NCBI RefSeq assembly: GCF_024199005.1
Contig: NZ_JANATA010000021.1
Coordinates: 1-52,548 of the forward strand
Length of the DNA: 52,548 nucleotides
From: Opacimonas viscosa
GTDB taxonomy: Bacteria > Pseudomonadota > Gammaproteobacteria > Enterobacterales > Alteromonadaceae
Direction: 5' to 3'
Shown here piece after piece: positions 1 through 8,647 of this stretch. Numbering within the stretch: position 1 is the first letter of the stretch; each line of letters begins with the position of its first letter. The position numbers and the translations under genes were made by a program. The notes beneath the pieces were generated by a model that made no database searches, was not told the origin of the DNA, and saw nothing but the letters and a program-made list of their open reading frames with translations.

Positions 1-16
1 AAAAACAAGTGGACAC

Positions 17-523
17 TTAAATAAAGATACTAGGTGTAATGGCCGTACGCTTACTCACTTTGCGATTTATTGACGAGTAATATATAAAAAATTGACTACC
101 ATTTCGTGCATCGACTTGCTGGCGGATCATGCTTTTTTTCGAGAGCCGACCATACAACATATCAATAAACGAAAGATTGAGTTTTGATTTGTCTACGGTC
201 AGTAAAAACCTCTCTAGGTTCAACACGGATTCGTCTGCTAATTTACGTTGTGCCTCTAGTCTTTTGAATACAGCTTTATTACCTGAACCAACAAATCCTG
301 CACTTAAGCCTCGTTCTAAAGCGTGTTGGTGAGCAACGTTATCCAATACAGACATGATATTCACTACCACCTCATTTTGCTGGTAGCGGGTAACATTTTC
401 GTTCATGTTGATAATTTGTTTGGTTCCCAAAATCACACAAACCGCAATACCTAAAGCTGCAGAAATAAATAGGAGTTGCTTTATTGAAGGATTAAAACGT
501 TGGATTAATTGGTTTGCGAGCAT
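17..523 (-). CDS. Nitrate/nitrite-sensor (NIT-like) domain protein, short, possibly truncated
   Basis: A 168-residue protein with one N-terminal membrane helix (about residues 16-34) followed by a helical region holding HALERGLSAGF (67-77), the kind of motif found at the start of NIT sensor domains. NIT domains are usually about 250 residues and sit in front of HAMP, receptor, GGDEF or kinase modules. Here the reading frame stops in the middle of the domain, soon after FFIYYSSINRK, and the last dozen residues look unlike the family. A GGAAG element lies 4 bases before the ATG. It may be a broken gene whose rest lies beyond position 1, or a real short protein. The other two frames also have stops near the break, so no simple single-base repair is evident. 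The domain call is moderate; integrity is doubtful. Confidence 0.55.
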   Translation of the reverse strand: MLANQLIQRFNPSIKQLLFISAALGIAVCVILGTKQIINMNENVTRYQQNEVVVNIMSVLDNVAHQHALERGLSAGFVGSGNKAVFKRLEAQRKLADESVLNLERFLLTVDKSKLNLSFIDMLYGRLSKKSMIRQQVDARNGSQFFIYYSSINRKVSKRTAITPSIFI

Positions 524-640
524 TTTTCTTCCATGAATCTGCTGTAAAAGTAACCTTGTATCGGCAAAAAACGGAAAAAAAAGATGTCTAATTTTGTGTA
601 CTCAAAAAAAGTGGGGGCTACTGGTAAAAACAATTGGGGC

Positions 641-652
641 ATAACATGTTAT
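641..652. repeat. 12-bp perfect palindrome in intergenic region
   Basis: ATAACATGTTAT reads identically on both strands and lies between the MFS gene's 3' end and the NIT-domain gene. It could be an operator for the NIT-domain gene, whose start is about 120 bases away, but the distance is long and no factor is suggested. Confidence 0.3.
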
Positions 653-717
653 CCCACTATTGTAACATGCCATTTTCACGCTATATGGACCTCATTTACT
701 CTCTAAAAATCTTGAAG

Positions 718-2025
718 TTAAAGTACGTTTTTGCCACGCATCGACGAACCCACACAAGCTAAACACACCATCAACAGTGACATTTTCAGAGCCATACTTA
801 CAGTCAACATCAACTCGTTTTTGACTAACTCTGAGATAATTGCATCCCCAATAAAGTAAATCACCATCACATTAACGAGACTCATACCCACTAAATTGCC
901 CAGCGTTCGTCCAAGATTCATTGCCGCTGAAGCAATGCCCACATTATCGCTACTAACAGAACTCATAATCGCTTTATTGTTTGGCGTAGAAAATAAACCA
1001 AAACCAATTCCCACCACCACAAGCCCCACCCCTACCTGCTCTGCCTGGCTGTGCATATCCAGAAAATTAAGCACGACTAAACCTAGTGCGACACCCAAGC
1101 ACCCAAGTGTTGCAACTATACGTGAATTAAAACGGTCGGCTAACTTACCAGCAAATGGCGCTATAATCGCCATTGCTAGGGCTTGTAAAAGTAAAATGTT
1201 ACCAGCATGAGAAGGGGAATAACCTAAAATAAATTGAAGATATAAACTAAGTAAAAACAATAACGCGAAGTTACTGCCATACATAAAAAATGAAGTAAGT
1301 AGGCTCAAAGAAAACAATCTATTTTCTCTAAACAACTGCACACGGATCAAAGGATGTGACTGCTGACTTTGGTGATAAATGAACGCGGCTAACAATAGCA
1401 ATGAGAGCACAAACATTAGAAAGCCTTGTAGTTCAGTGATAAAGCTTAAGCCAAACACTAAAGACGTCGTAAATGCGACAAATATGAATGTACCGTAAAC
1501 ATCATAACGACCTTTCACCGCATGACGCCACTCCCCTTTTAAATACAATAAAATAAATCCAATCAGCAAAACAATTGGGGGAACTTGGAAGAAAAACACT
1601 GCTCGCCAGCCATAAAGCTCAGTAAGATAGCCACCCAAAGCTGGTGCTAAAGTCAGACCAAAATACACGCACGATGCTACAATGCCCAAGGCCATTCCCC
1701 GTTTTTGATCCGGGACAATGGAACTGACAATAGCGACACCGGTGCCAAATATCATAGCTGCAGCAATACCTTGAACAAAGCGCCAGAATAAAATGACATC
1801 AATATTGGATGAAAAAGTACAAAACAAAGCAGCAATACAGTTTAAGATAAGGCCGCCAACATACATACGCTTTCTACCGTACATATCTGCTAACTTTCCT
1901 ACAGGCAGTAAGAATGCTACATTACTTAAAATATAAACCGTCGGTAGCCAAGCGACTTTGACCGCTGAAGCTTGCAAGTCTTGAGCGAGCGCAGGAATAG
2001 CGACGTTAACTGCGGCCATCCCCAT
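718..2025 (-). CDS. MFS transporter (DHA2-like drug:H+ antiporter family)
   Basis: Major facilitator superfamily permease, expected in the inner membrane and driving efflux with protons; substrate unknown. The visible protein has about 12 hydrophobic segments and the family motif A in the loop after helix 2 (GKLADMYGRKR, residues 43-53). The first ATG or other standard start is at 2025, but that start would remove most of helix 1: the same frame is open upstream to the mrpG stop and encodes a convincing first helix (FYIALVAVCAGYLLAP). No ATG, GTG or TTG occurs in that stretch. A GGAG sits 7 bases before an ATT codon at 2082 (a second ATT is at 2085), so an ATT start or an upstream frameshift is likely. 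The gene follows mrpG directly on the same strand and may be read from the Mrp operon. Confidence 0.85.
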   Translation of the reverse strand: MGMAAVNVAIPALAQDLQASAVKVAWLPTVYILSNVAFLLPVGKLADMYGRKRMYVGGLILNCIAALFCTFSSNIDVILFWRFVQGIAAAMIFGTGVAIVSSIVPDQKRGMALGIVASCVYFGLTLAPALGGYLTELYGWRAVFFFQVPPIVLLIGFILLYLKGEWRHAVKGRYDVYGTFIFVAFTTSLVFGLSFITELQGFLMFVLSLLLLAAFIYHQSQQSHPLIRVQLFRENRLFSLSLLTSFFMYGSNFALLFLLSLYLQFILGYSPSHAGNILLLQALAMAIIAPFAGKLADRFNSRIVATLGCLGVALGLVVLNFLDMHSQAEQVGVGLVVVGIGFGLFSTPNNKAIMSSVSSDNVGIASAAMNLGRTLGNLVGMSLVNVMVIYFIGDAIISELVKNELMLTVSMALKMSLLMVCLACVGSSMRGKNVL

Positions 2026-2118
2026 AGGTGCCAGTAGATATCCAGCACAAACCGCAACTAAGGCAATATAAAACTGAGAAATAATGCTACTCCGAACATC
2101 TAAAAAATAAGGTAGTGA

Positions 2119-2487
2119 TTATTCCTCAATCTTATTTTGAGGTTTGCCTCTCACTCTAGCGACTTTCACTAGTTCTTGGTTGCGTGTATTCGCTGTCATT
2201 TTGACCTGATGATGAAATCCAACCTTGGCGAGTATATGGGCAACAACAGGGGCCGTGATCACTAAAAATAAAGTAATCAAAAGTTCATTTACACTAATAT
2301 AACCCTCGATTTTATAGGTGAAAACCATAGACGCTAACAACACACTACCAAGCCCTAAAGTGGTCGCTTTGGTCGGTGCATGTAAACGCGTATAAAAATC
2401 AGGTAACCGCAATAACCCCAACGAACCAATCAGAATAAACAAGCCACCAATAATCAGTAGCACTGAAATAATTATTTCAAACACCAT
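2119..2487 (-). CDS. mrpG: Na+/H+ antiporter subunit MrpG (MnhG/PhaG)
   Basis: Small membrane subunit of the multi-subunit Mrp cation/proton antiporter. The 122-residue protein has three hydrophobic segments and the family region GLLRLPDFYTRLHAPTKATT near residues 24-43, highly characteristic of MnhG/PhaG. The last 30 residues are polar and cytoplasmic. The ATG at 2487 has AGGAG 6 bases upstream, overlapping the end of mrpF, as expected in a translationally linked operon. It is the last gene of an A/B-C-D-E-F-G operon; only the MFS gene follows. Confidence 0.94.
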   Translation of the reverse strand: MVFEIIISVLLIIGGLFILIGSLGLLRLPDFYTRLHAPTKATTLGLGSVLLASMVFTYKIEGYISVNELLITLFLVITAPVVAHILAKVGFHHQVKMTANTRNQELVKVARVRGKPQNKIEE

Positions 2488-2496
2488 GGGACTCTC

Positions 2497-2766
2497 CTAT
2501 TCGATGATATCGCCGCGCAATAAATATTTAGAAAATGCCACACTACTGACAAACCCAAGCATCGCAATCAATAATGCAGCTTCAAAGTATAACGGTGTCT
2601 CCGAATGCATTCCATACACTAGGATCAATGCAATACTGTTTATGTACATTGTGTCCAACGCTAAAATACGATCCGCTGTATTAGGCCCCAAAAATAAGCG
2701 AATAAGGTTTAGAATGAGTGCGATACACAAAATCACTCCAACAAAAATAACTGCGATATTTAACAT
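2497..2766 (-). CDS. mrpF: Na+/H+ antiporter subunit MrpF
   Basis: An 89-residue integral membrane protein with three hydrophobic helices and the family signature around residues 24-40 (LFLGPNTADRILALDT), where the acidic and arginine residues within the membrane region are conserved in MrpF/PhaF. It is part of the membrane-embedded Mrp complex that exchanges external protons for cytoplasmic Na+. Its start codon overlaps the stop of mrpE by 7 bases, a coupling typical of this operon. Confidence 0.93.
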   Translation of the reverse strand: MLNIAVIFVGVILCIALILNLIRLFLGPNTADRILALDTMYINSIALILVYGMHSETPLYFEAALLIAMLGFVSSVAFSKYLLRGDIIE

Positions 2767-3254
2767 CCAAATATCTCCTTAATTTTAGCTTCGTAATGCG
2801 TTTTAATGTACGAAATGATCTCTTGTTCATCTTCTGGCAAATGCAGCACATGCACGTACAAATATTCATTTTCTTGGGAGACTTCAGCACTGACTGTACC
2901 CGGTGTCATCGTTACGGTACTGGCAAGAACCGTCAATGGTAAGTCGTCTTTAATATCCAGCGGTACTGCAATAAAGCCTGGTTTAATGTTTTTAGTCGGT
3001 CCTAACACTAGCAAAGCGACTTGAATATTGGCCACGATAATATCTTTTAACACCATCAACACATACGGAAACAGCTTCAAAGGTTTCGCTATGCTGGGTT
3101 GAGGGATCCGCAAAGGCGCACTGAGATAAGGGATGAGTATCCCTAATACAATACCCAATAAAATATGGCCTGGACTAAGTGAATTATTCAACATCAGCCA
3201 AACCGCAAAAATAAGAATACTGTGATGTGGTAACGGAAATATACGTTTTAACAT
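2760..3254 (-). CDS. mrpE: Na+/H+ antiporter subunit MrpE
   Basis: A 164-residue subunit of the Mrp antiporter. Two hydrophobic segments occupy the first 45 residues, followed by a soluble domain with the family pattern in which a conserved TVTMTPGT segment (residues 114-121) precedes an acidic stretch and the YVHVLHL strand (132-138). It starts 2 bases after the mrpD stop and its 3' end overlaps mrpF. MrpE is not a transporter by itself; it is needed for assembly or activity of the complex in characterised systems. Confidence 0.93.
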   Translation of the reverse strand: MLKRIFPLPHHSILIFAVWLMLNNSLSPGHILLGIVLGILIPYLSAPLRIPQPSIAKPLKLFPYVLMVLKDIIVANIQVALLVLGPTKNIKPGFIAVPLDIKDDLPLTVLASTVTMTPGTVSAEVSQENEYLYVHVLHLPEDEQEIISYIKTHYEAKIKEIFGC

Positions 3255-3256
3255 AG

Positions 3257-4786
3257 CTATTGCTCTCCCCTTAACCCCATCAACTCAATCAAAGCATTGA
3301 CGTTGTGTAACTCATTCGCTGCCACACCGGTCAATGCCAGCATATGCTCTCCACCTAACGCCAGTAATGGACCCGCAGCAAGCAAGATCAACACCCCTAC
3401 TTTTTGCCAGCTCGTGAGATCAGGTGAATCACTGACATCTTTGTTCCCAGCGTGGCGCCAAAATAAAGTAGTTCCAGCTCGTGAAAAAGCAATAATGGTC
3501 ACTAAACTCGAAATAAGTAAAGCACTATAGACCCAAATTTTTTCTTGTGTTGTCACTGCTGATTGTAAAATGACTAATTTCCCTAAGAACCCTGAAAAAG
3601 GCGGTAATCCGGCAGCCATCATTGCGGCGACAAAAAAACAAAACCCTAGAAAGGTTTGGTTTTTGAGCTTTCTAGAAATGACGAAACGGTCCAATGCTTT
3701 ACCACGCTGCTGACCAATCATCTCGGCCAGCAAGAAAAGCGCCGCACTGGCCAATGTACTGTGAATGAGATAATAAAAAGCGGCACCACTAGCTTCTGGT
3801 GTGCGCAGAGCGAAACCTAGTAGTAAAGTACCTACCGATACCACAACTAAATTACCGGTCATGCCCCGCAAGGTAGGACTAACTATGACCCCAACTGTGC
3901 CCGCGACAATACTGGCTAGTGCAAGAGGCCAAATAATAGGTATGACAAAATCACTCAAACTGCCCGCAAACTCACCATAGATAATGGTGTATACGCGGAA
4001 AATACAATAGATACCAACTTTGGTCATAATCGCAAACAGGGCTGCAATAGGTGCACTGGCAGCTGAATATGTTTTGGGTAACCAAAAATGTAATGGCAGC
4101 ATCGCCGATTTTAAACCAAACACAACTAATAACAGTGCCCCTGCAATGTTTGCAAGTAAGGTATCTGAATCAGATAACGAGGGTAGTTTCATTGCGATAT
4201 CCGCAATATTTAAACTCCCTACAGCACCATACATCGTGCCCAAGGCAAACAAGAAGATACTAGAACCAATCAAATTTAAAATAACATAATGGACCGCAGC
4301 TTCGGTTTTTTGTTTGGCGCCAGCGTGAATCAACAAACTGTATGAAGCGATTAACAGCACCTCAAAAAACACAAATAAATTAAACAAGTCATTAGTGAGA
4401 AACGCACCGTTAATACCCAAAATTTGAAATTGAATTAATGGGTGATAATAACGCCCTGCTCTATCTTCACCAGAAAATGAGTACAAGACGACGCCTATAC
4501 CCAAAAAGCTTGTTAAACAGACCAACAGAGCAGCTAACGGGTCAACATACAGAATAATGCCAAATGGCGGTTGCCAATTACCCACGGCATACAGCAAATT
4601 TTCACTGGATATGACCGAGTTCAACAGAAACATGCCACAAACAAGCTGTAAAACGACTAAGATGGCAGCAAAATAACGCCTTGATTGGTACCGCTCAATC
4701 CCAGCAAAAGGCGGTAATAACATTAGCAAACCGCCGATCATGGGGATCAAGATTGGCCAGATTGGCATATGATCTAGAAAATTCAT
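3257..4786 (-). CDS. mrpD: Na+/H+ antiporter subunit MrpD (NuoN/M-like)
   Basis: A 509-residue polytopic membrane protein related to the proton-pumping subunits NuoL/M/N of complex I. Around 14 hydrophobic segments can be read. Family landmarks include the helix with NDLFNLFVFFEVLLIASY (residues 132-149), holding the conserved membrane glutamate, and the KSAMLPLHFWLPKTYSAAS region (226-244) with the essential lysine and the broken-helix HFWLP motif. It overlaps mrpC by four bases (ATGA) and is followed directly by mrpE. Expected role: one of the ion-translocating subunits of the Mrp complex. Confidence 0.95.
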   Translation of the reverse strand: MNFLDHMPIWPILIPMIGGLLMLLPPFAGIERYQSRRYFAAILVVLQLVCGMFLLNSVISSENLLYAVGNWQPPFGIILYVDPLAALLVCLTSFLGIGVVLYSFSGEDRAGRYYHPLIQFQILGINGAFLTNDLFNLFVFFEVLLIASYSLLIHAGAKQKTEAAVHYVILNLIGSSIFLFALGTMYGAVGSLNIADIAMKLPSLSDSDTLLANIAGALLLVVFGLKSAMLPLHFWLPKTYSAASAPIAALFAIMTKVGIYCIFRVYTIIYGEFAGSLSDFVIPIIWPLALASIVAGTVGVIVSPTLRGMTGNLVVVSVGTLLLGFALRTPEASGAAFYYLIHSTLASAALFLLAEMIGQQRGKALDRFVISRKLKNQTFLGFCFFVAAMMAAGLPPFSGFLGKLVILQSAVTTQEKIWVYSALLISSLVTIIAFSRAGTTLFWRHAGNKDVSDSPDLTSWQKVGVLILLAAGPLLALGGEHMLALTGVAANELHNVNALIELMGLRGEQ

Positions 4787-5154
4787 TCTGCCTGCCCTCT
4801 TGAGTTACGTTCCACCAATTTTCTGGCATCCACAGGTTCTCGACCATCCACAAAATCAGACCCCAAATCAGCTCGAGCACGCATAGACAGAATCACTACA
4901 AACGCAATCATCGCAAAACCAATGACAATAGCCGTCAATACCAACGCCTGTGGTAATGGATCGGCATATTGTTCGGCCATGCCCAAAATAGCCGCACCTT
5001 CCAAGTTTAAACGGCCACTGGAAAATAAGAACATATTGACAGCATAGCCTAGCATCGTTAAACCCACGACTACAGGGAATGTTCTCCCCCGCAAACACAA
5101 GAAGATCCCGCTAAAGGTCAAGACACCTACACAAATGACATATAATAATTCCAT
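4783..5154 (-). CDS. mrpC: Na+/H+ antiporter subunit MrpC (NuoK-like)
   Basis: A 123-residue membrane protein with three helices, homologous in fold to NuoK of complex I. The family pattern is clear: helix 2 with GLTMLGYAVNMFLFSSGR (residues 31-48), then a stretch ending DPLPQALVLTAIVIGFAM (65-82), which is near-invariant in MrpC/PhaC. The last 30 residues are polar. The start codon shares one base with the mrpA stop (TAATG) and the stop overlaps the mrpD start, so translation is coupled on both sides. Confidence 0.95.
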   Translation of the reverse strand: MELLYVICVGVLTFSGIFLCLRGRTFPVVVGLTMLGYAVNMFLFSSGRLNLEGAAILGMAEQYADPLPQALVLTAIVIGFAMIAFVVILSMRARADLGSDFVDGREPVDARKLVERNSRGQAE

Positions 5155-7946
5155 TACGCTTCTACCTTAGGACGTTCCGGTGTTGATAATTTACCTAAGT
5201 GAGCGAGGATCATTAAGGTCGCCCCCACAACTGTAAGGTATACACCTAAATCAAATACCAATGCACTAGCAAGTTCAATTTCACCAATAAATGGAATATC
5301 AAAATAATCGAACCACGTTGTCATGAATGGATAGCCAAAGCCCCAGCTCGCCACTCCTGTAAAAGCAGCAATTAGGACACCCAAACCAATCAGATTCTGA
5401 TAATCCACCTTCACTCTGGGTTTGATCCATTCCACACCATGTGCGATGTACTGTTGAATCATTGCCACTGCTGTAATTAATCCAGCAATAAACCCTCCAC
5501 CTGGCATATTATGCCCACGCAAGAAAATATAGAATGAAACCAATAACGCCAGTGGTAACAATGCCTGTGAGACCATTGATACAATAGGTGGATAACGGTC
5601 GGTCGACCAAGGACGGCCTTTTTCATCAGACGATGGCATCGCTAAACGAATACGTGCCAGCATTTTAAAAATACCCAATGCTGCAATGCCTAATACAAGG
5701 ATTTCACCTAACGTATCGAGTCCACGAAAATCTACCAAGATAACGTTAACTGCATTGGTACCACCGCCACCGGTTTTACTGTTTGCCAAATAAAATTCTG
5801 AAATACTAGCCAATGGCTGAGTAATAAAAATGTAGTTTATCGTCGCAACTAAACCACCAAACGCCGCCGCTATCCCCAAATCACGTACCACGCGGGAAGG
5901 TGCACTTTCAGATGCGGTTTTCTTTGGCAAGAAAAATAACGCTAACATCAATAAAATCACGGTCGCGACTTCAACCGCTAACTGGGTTAATGCTAAATCT
6001 GGCGCAGAAAAACGGGCAAATGCGATGGATAACACTAAACCAACAACCGAAATAGCGATCAGCGCAACCAGACGTTGACGATGAAAAATCATAGTGGCAA
6101 TGGCACTTAGGCACATAATAACCCCCAGTGAAATCTCAATCCCAGAAACATCTTGCATATTGACCGGCTCAAAACCTACATCAAATTCAAATAGAGGTAA
6201 GCCGATTAATGCAATGGTAAACACTAACATCGCGGCAACATATCTTTGTAAAGAGCCTGTATCAAAACGTTCATGTGCTTGGCTTAAACGACTAATCACA
6301 GTTTGCACGACACCTTCAAAGATTAACTTGGCATCCGTTTGCATAAACTGGGATTGGAAACGATAAAGTTTACTGCGATAAGCATACACAATAATCCCAC
6401 CTAGAATCGCAATGCCGCTCATCATTAGTGGCAAATTAAATCCATGCCAAATAGATAAGCTATAATAGGGTAAGTCTGTTGTACGAAGCACTGCTTTGGA
6501 TGCCACAGCCAAGAAATCTCCGATCATCATGACAGGAAAAAGCCCCACTAAAATACAAATTACGACCAATACCTCAATCGGTAACTTCATAAACCGAGGT
6601 GGCTCATGTGGCGTTTTAGGCAGATCAACAGGTTCTCCGTTAAAGAAAACATCGTGAATAAAACGCAGTGAATATGCTACGGAAAATACGCCAGCTAGCG
6701 TAGCTAAGACAGGGATCATCCATGACAAGAAACCAAAAGCGTGTTGATGTAACGTCTCAGCTAGGAACATTTCTTTGGATAAGAAACCATTAAACAAGGG
6801 CACCCCAGCCATTGACGCGGCGGCGACCATCGCGAGGGTCGCGGTATAAGGCATAAACTGCCATAAACCGTTGAGTTTGCGCATATCACGACTGCCTGAC
6901 TCATGGTCAATTATACCGGCAGCCATAAATAAAGAGGCTTTGAAAACAGCGTGATTCATAATATGAAACAAAGCAGCGACTGCGGCAAGTCGGGTATCTA
7001 GACCCAGTAGTAATGTGATCAAGCCCAAATGGCTGATCGTCGAATATGCCAACAACCCTTTCAGATCGTGTTTAAATAAAGCAACATAGGCCCCGAGTAA
7101 TAGGGTCATCAAACCTGCAGTAGTCACAATCAAAAACCACATTTCAGTACCGGCCAGAACCGGATAAAAACGCGCCATCAAAAAGATACCCGCTTTTACC
7201 ATGGTGGCTGAATGTAGATAAGCGCTTACAGGAGTGGGCGCAGCCATGGCATGCGGTAGCCAAAAATGAAACGGAAATTGCGCAGATTTAGTAAACGCAC
7301 CTAACAATACCAATGTGAGTACGACAGGATACAACGCATGATTAATGATGGTCTCACCACTGCCGAGAATCACACTTAACTCATAAGAACCAACAATATC
7401 ACCGATTAATAATAAACCCGCTAATAAAGCTAAGCCGCCAGCACCCGTCACTGTAAGCGCCATGCGTGCCCCTTTGCGAGACTCGGACTTGTGCCCCCAA
7501 AAACTAATCAACAAGAAAGAACTAATACTAGTGACTTCCCATGCCATCCACATTTGGAGCACATTATTGGATAAAACGATGGACAGCATAGCTGTCATAA
7601 AGAGGATTAAGTAGGCATAGAATCGCCCTGCATCTTCTTTGTCGGAAAGGTAGTAATTTGCATAAAAAATGACTAGCAGACCAATTCCCAAGATGAGTAA
7701 GGCAAACATTAAGGCCAAACCGTCAAGGTGTAGTGATAGTGTCAGACCTACAGAGGGTATCCACTGCAAATACTCAATAATATGCTCACCAGCAAAAATA
7801 TTATCAATTAATGAGATGATGTAGGCGAATGCTATACCGGGAGCAAGCATTGTGGCAAAGGTATTGATTTTGCGGCCAAACCGCTCGGTATATATGGGAA
7901 CCAACACCCCGATCAACAACAAAGCAACAATCAAAAACAAACTCAT
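5154..7946 (-). CDS. mrpA: Na+/H+ antiporter subunit A fused to subunit B (MrpAB/PhaAB)
   Basis: Largest subunit of the Mrp antiporter, 930 residues. The N-terminal two thirds is NuoL-like, with the proton-channel region containing [20 protein letters not shown] (about residues 220-239) and further lysine/histidine-bearing helices. The C-terminal 140 residues are an MnhB domain ([14 protein letters not shown]-type sequence near 813-826, read here as [17 protein letters not shown]). A fused A-B protein is the Pha-type arrangement known from Rhizobium and Pseudomonas and fits the absence of a separate mrpB. An AAGGA lies 7 bases upstream of the ATG. It is the first gene of the operon; its promoter should lie in the AT-rich gap upstream. 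Likely role: Na+ efflux and alkaline pH homeostasis. Confidence 0.95.
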   Translation of the reverse strand: MSLFLIVALLLIGVLVPIYTERFGRKINTFATMLAPGIAFAYIISLIDNIFAGEHIIEYLQWIPSVGLTLSLHLDGLALMFALLILGIGLLVIFYANYYLSDKEDAGRFYAYLILFMTAMLSIVLSNNVLQMWMAWEVTSISSFLLISFWGHKSESRKGARMALTVTGAGGLALLAGLLLIGDIVGSYELSVILGSGETIINHALYPVVLTLVLLGAFTKSAQFPFHFWLPHAMAAPTPVSAYLHSATMVKAGIFLMARFYPVLAGTEMWFLIVTTAGLMTLLLGAYVALFKHDLKGLLAYSTISHLGLITLLLGLDTRLAAVAALFHIMNHAVFKASLFMAAGIIDHESGSRDMRKLNGLWQFMPYTATLAMVAAASMAGVPLFNGFLSKEMFLAETLHQHAFGFLSWMIPVLATLAGVFSVAYSLRFIHDVFFNGEPVDLPKTPHEPPRFMKLPIEVLVVICILVGLFPVMMIGDFLAVASKAVLRTTDLPYYSLSIWHGFNLPLMMSGIAILGGIIVYAYRSKLYRFQSQFMQTDAKLIFEGVVQTVISRLSQAHERFDTGSLQRYVAAMLVFTIALIGLPLFEFDVGFEPVNMQDVSGIEISLGVIMCLSAIATMIFHRQRLVALIAISVVGLVLSIAFARFSAPDLALTQLAVEVATVILLMLALFFLPKKTASESAPSRVVRDLGIAAAFGGLVATINYIFITQPLASISEFYLANSKTGGGGTNAVNVILVDFRGLDTLGEILVLGIAALGIFKMLARIRLAMPSSDEKGRPWSTDRYPPIVSMVSQALLPLALLVSFYIFLRGHNMPGGGFIAGLITAVAMIQQYIAHGVEWIKPRVKVDYQNLIGLGVLIAAFTGVASWGFGYPFMTTWFDYFDIPFIGEIELASALVFDLGVYLTVVGATLMILAHLGKLSTPERPKVEA

Positions 7947-8286
7947 CTAGTATCCTTACCCCTTTTTCAAGGAATATTGTTCTTATTATTAACGTCTTAC
8001 ACGTTAGTCTTATATCTTTAAGATTACAGAGAATATAAAAAAAATGAAACACTTTTAGTCATTTCTATACGTTCATAAGCAAACATCACTGGTAAAGAAC
8101 GTATCGGGCGAGATATTGGGATCTTGAAGGATTTGGTAAATCATCGAGTACGAAAATGTCGGATATGCTGAACCTAAATAAACAGTATGTTTGGGAAGAC
8201 CGTTTGGAAAATATAAACTGCAACACAAAATAGTATTTATAATAATCTATTTATTACAATAGTATTAATAATGATAAATAATACGT
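7947..8286. other. AT-rich intergenic region upstream of the Mrp operon
   Basis: About 340 bases without a convincing gene. The part next to mrpA should hold the operon's promoter, but no clear -35/-10 pair could be picked. A stretch around 8087-8166 on the plus strand is less AT-rich and open for about 26 codons without a start or ribosome site, and may be a remnant. The last 70 bases (8220-8290) are almost pure A/T. Confidence 0.5.
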
Positions 8287-8559
8287 TTATTGGTCACCAA
8301 CGGCTAATTGGGCTATTTCTTCAGCAATAGGTTCTCGTTTCCCCCCTTGCTGCAGGTGTTGTTGATACCAAAGGTTGATCACTTCAATGTTTTGCTGATT
8401 TAAGCAAACCTCATGGGTGCTCAGAGGAATACCACTGGCATCACAAACACGTTCTAACACGTATTGGTTATAGCGCACCTCATTTTTATAATTTTTAAAC
8501 AGATACAAATCTGAAAACATAATATTAGGTGGGATTATTAAATGATTAAGCACAGTCAT
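8287..8559 (-). CDS. Hypothetical protein, 90 residues
   Basis: Not recognised. A 90-residue, probably cytoplasmic protein without signal peptide or membrane helix. It has a mixed strand/helix N-terminal half with clustered aromatic residues (LYLFKNYKNEVRYNQYVLE) and a Gln-rich helix (YQQHLQQGG) before an acidic end. The ATG at 8559 is preceded by AAGGAA; a TTG at 8568 would add three residues but lies too close to that site. Flanked by AT-rich DNA on both sides, it is isolated from the Mrp operon and from the DUF1501 gene by an inverted repeat. Base composition is close to its neighbours. A real gene is likelier than not, but there is no functional clue. Confidence 0.5.
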   Translation of the reverse strand: MTVLNHLIIPPNIMFSDLYLFKNYKNEVRYNQYVLERVCDASGIPLSTHEVCLNQQNIEVINLWYQQHLQQGGKREPIAEEIAQLAVGDQ

Positions 8560-8618
8560 AGTAAACAAAGTTCCTTTTTTGTGTAATTTAACAATTCATC
8601 CTGAAAAGTGCTATGAGT

Positions 8619-8645
8619 ATTATTCTTACATTATATAAGAATAAT
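8619..8645. repeat. AT-rich inverted repeat after the DUF1501 gene
   Basis: ATTATTCTTA and TAAGAATAAT form a perfect 10-bp stem with a 7-base loop, directly after the stop of the DUF1501 gene. No long T run follows on the minus strand, so it is a weak terminator or a regulatory palindrome for the downstream small gene. Confidence 0.4.
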
Positions 8646-8647
8646 TC

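Noticed and set aside
8087-8166. Plus-strand open stretch of about 26 codons in the Mrp upstream gap
   Set aside because: No start codon or ribosome site and no recognisable product; noted only as a possible remnant.
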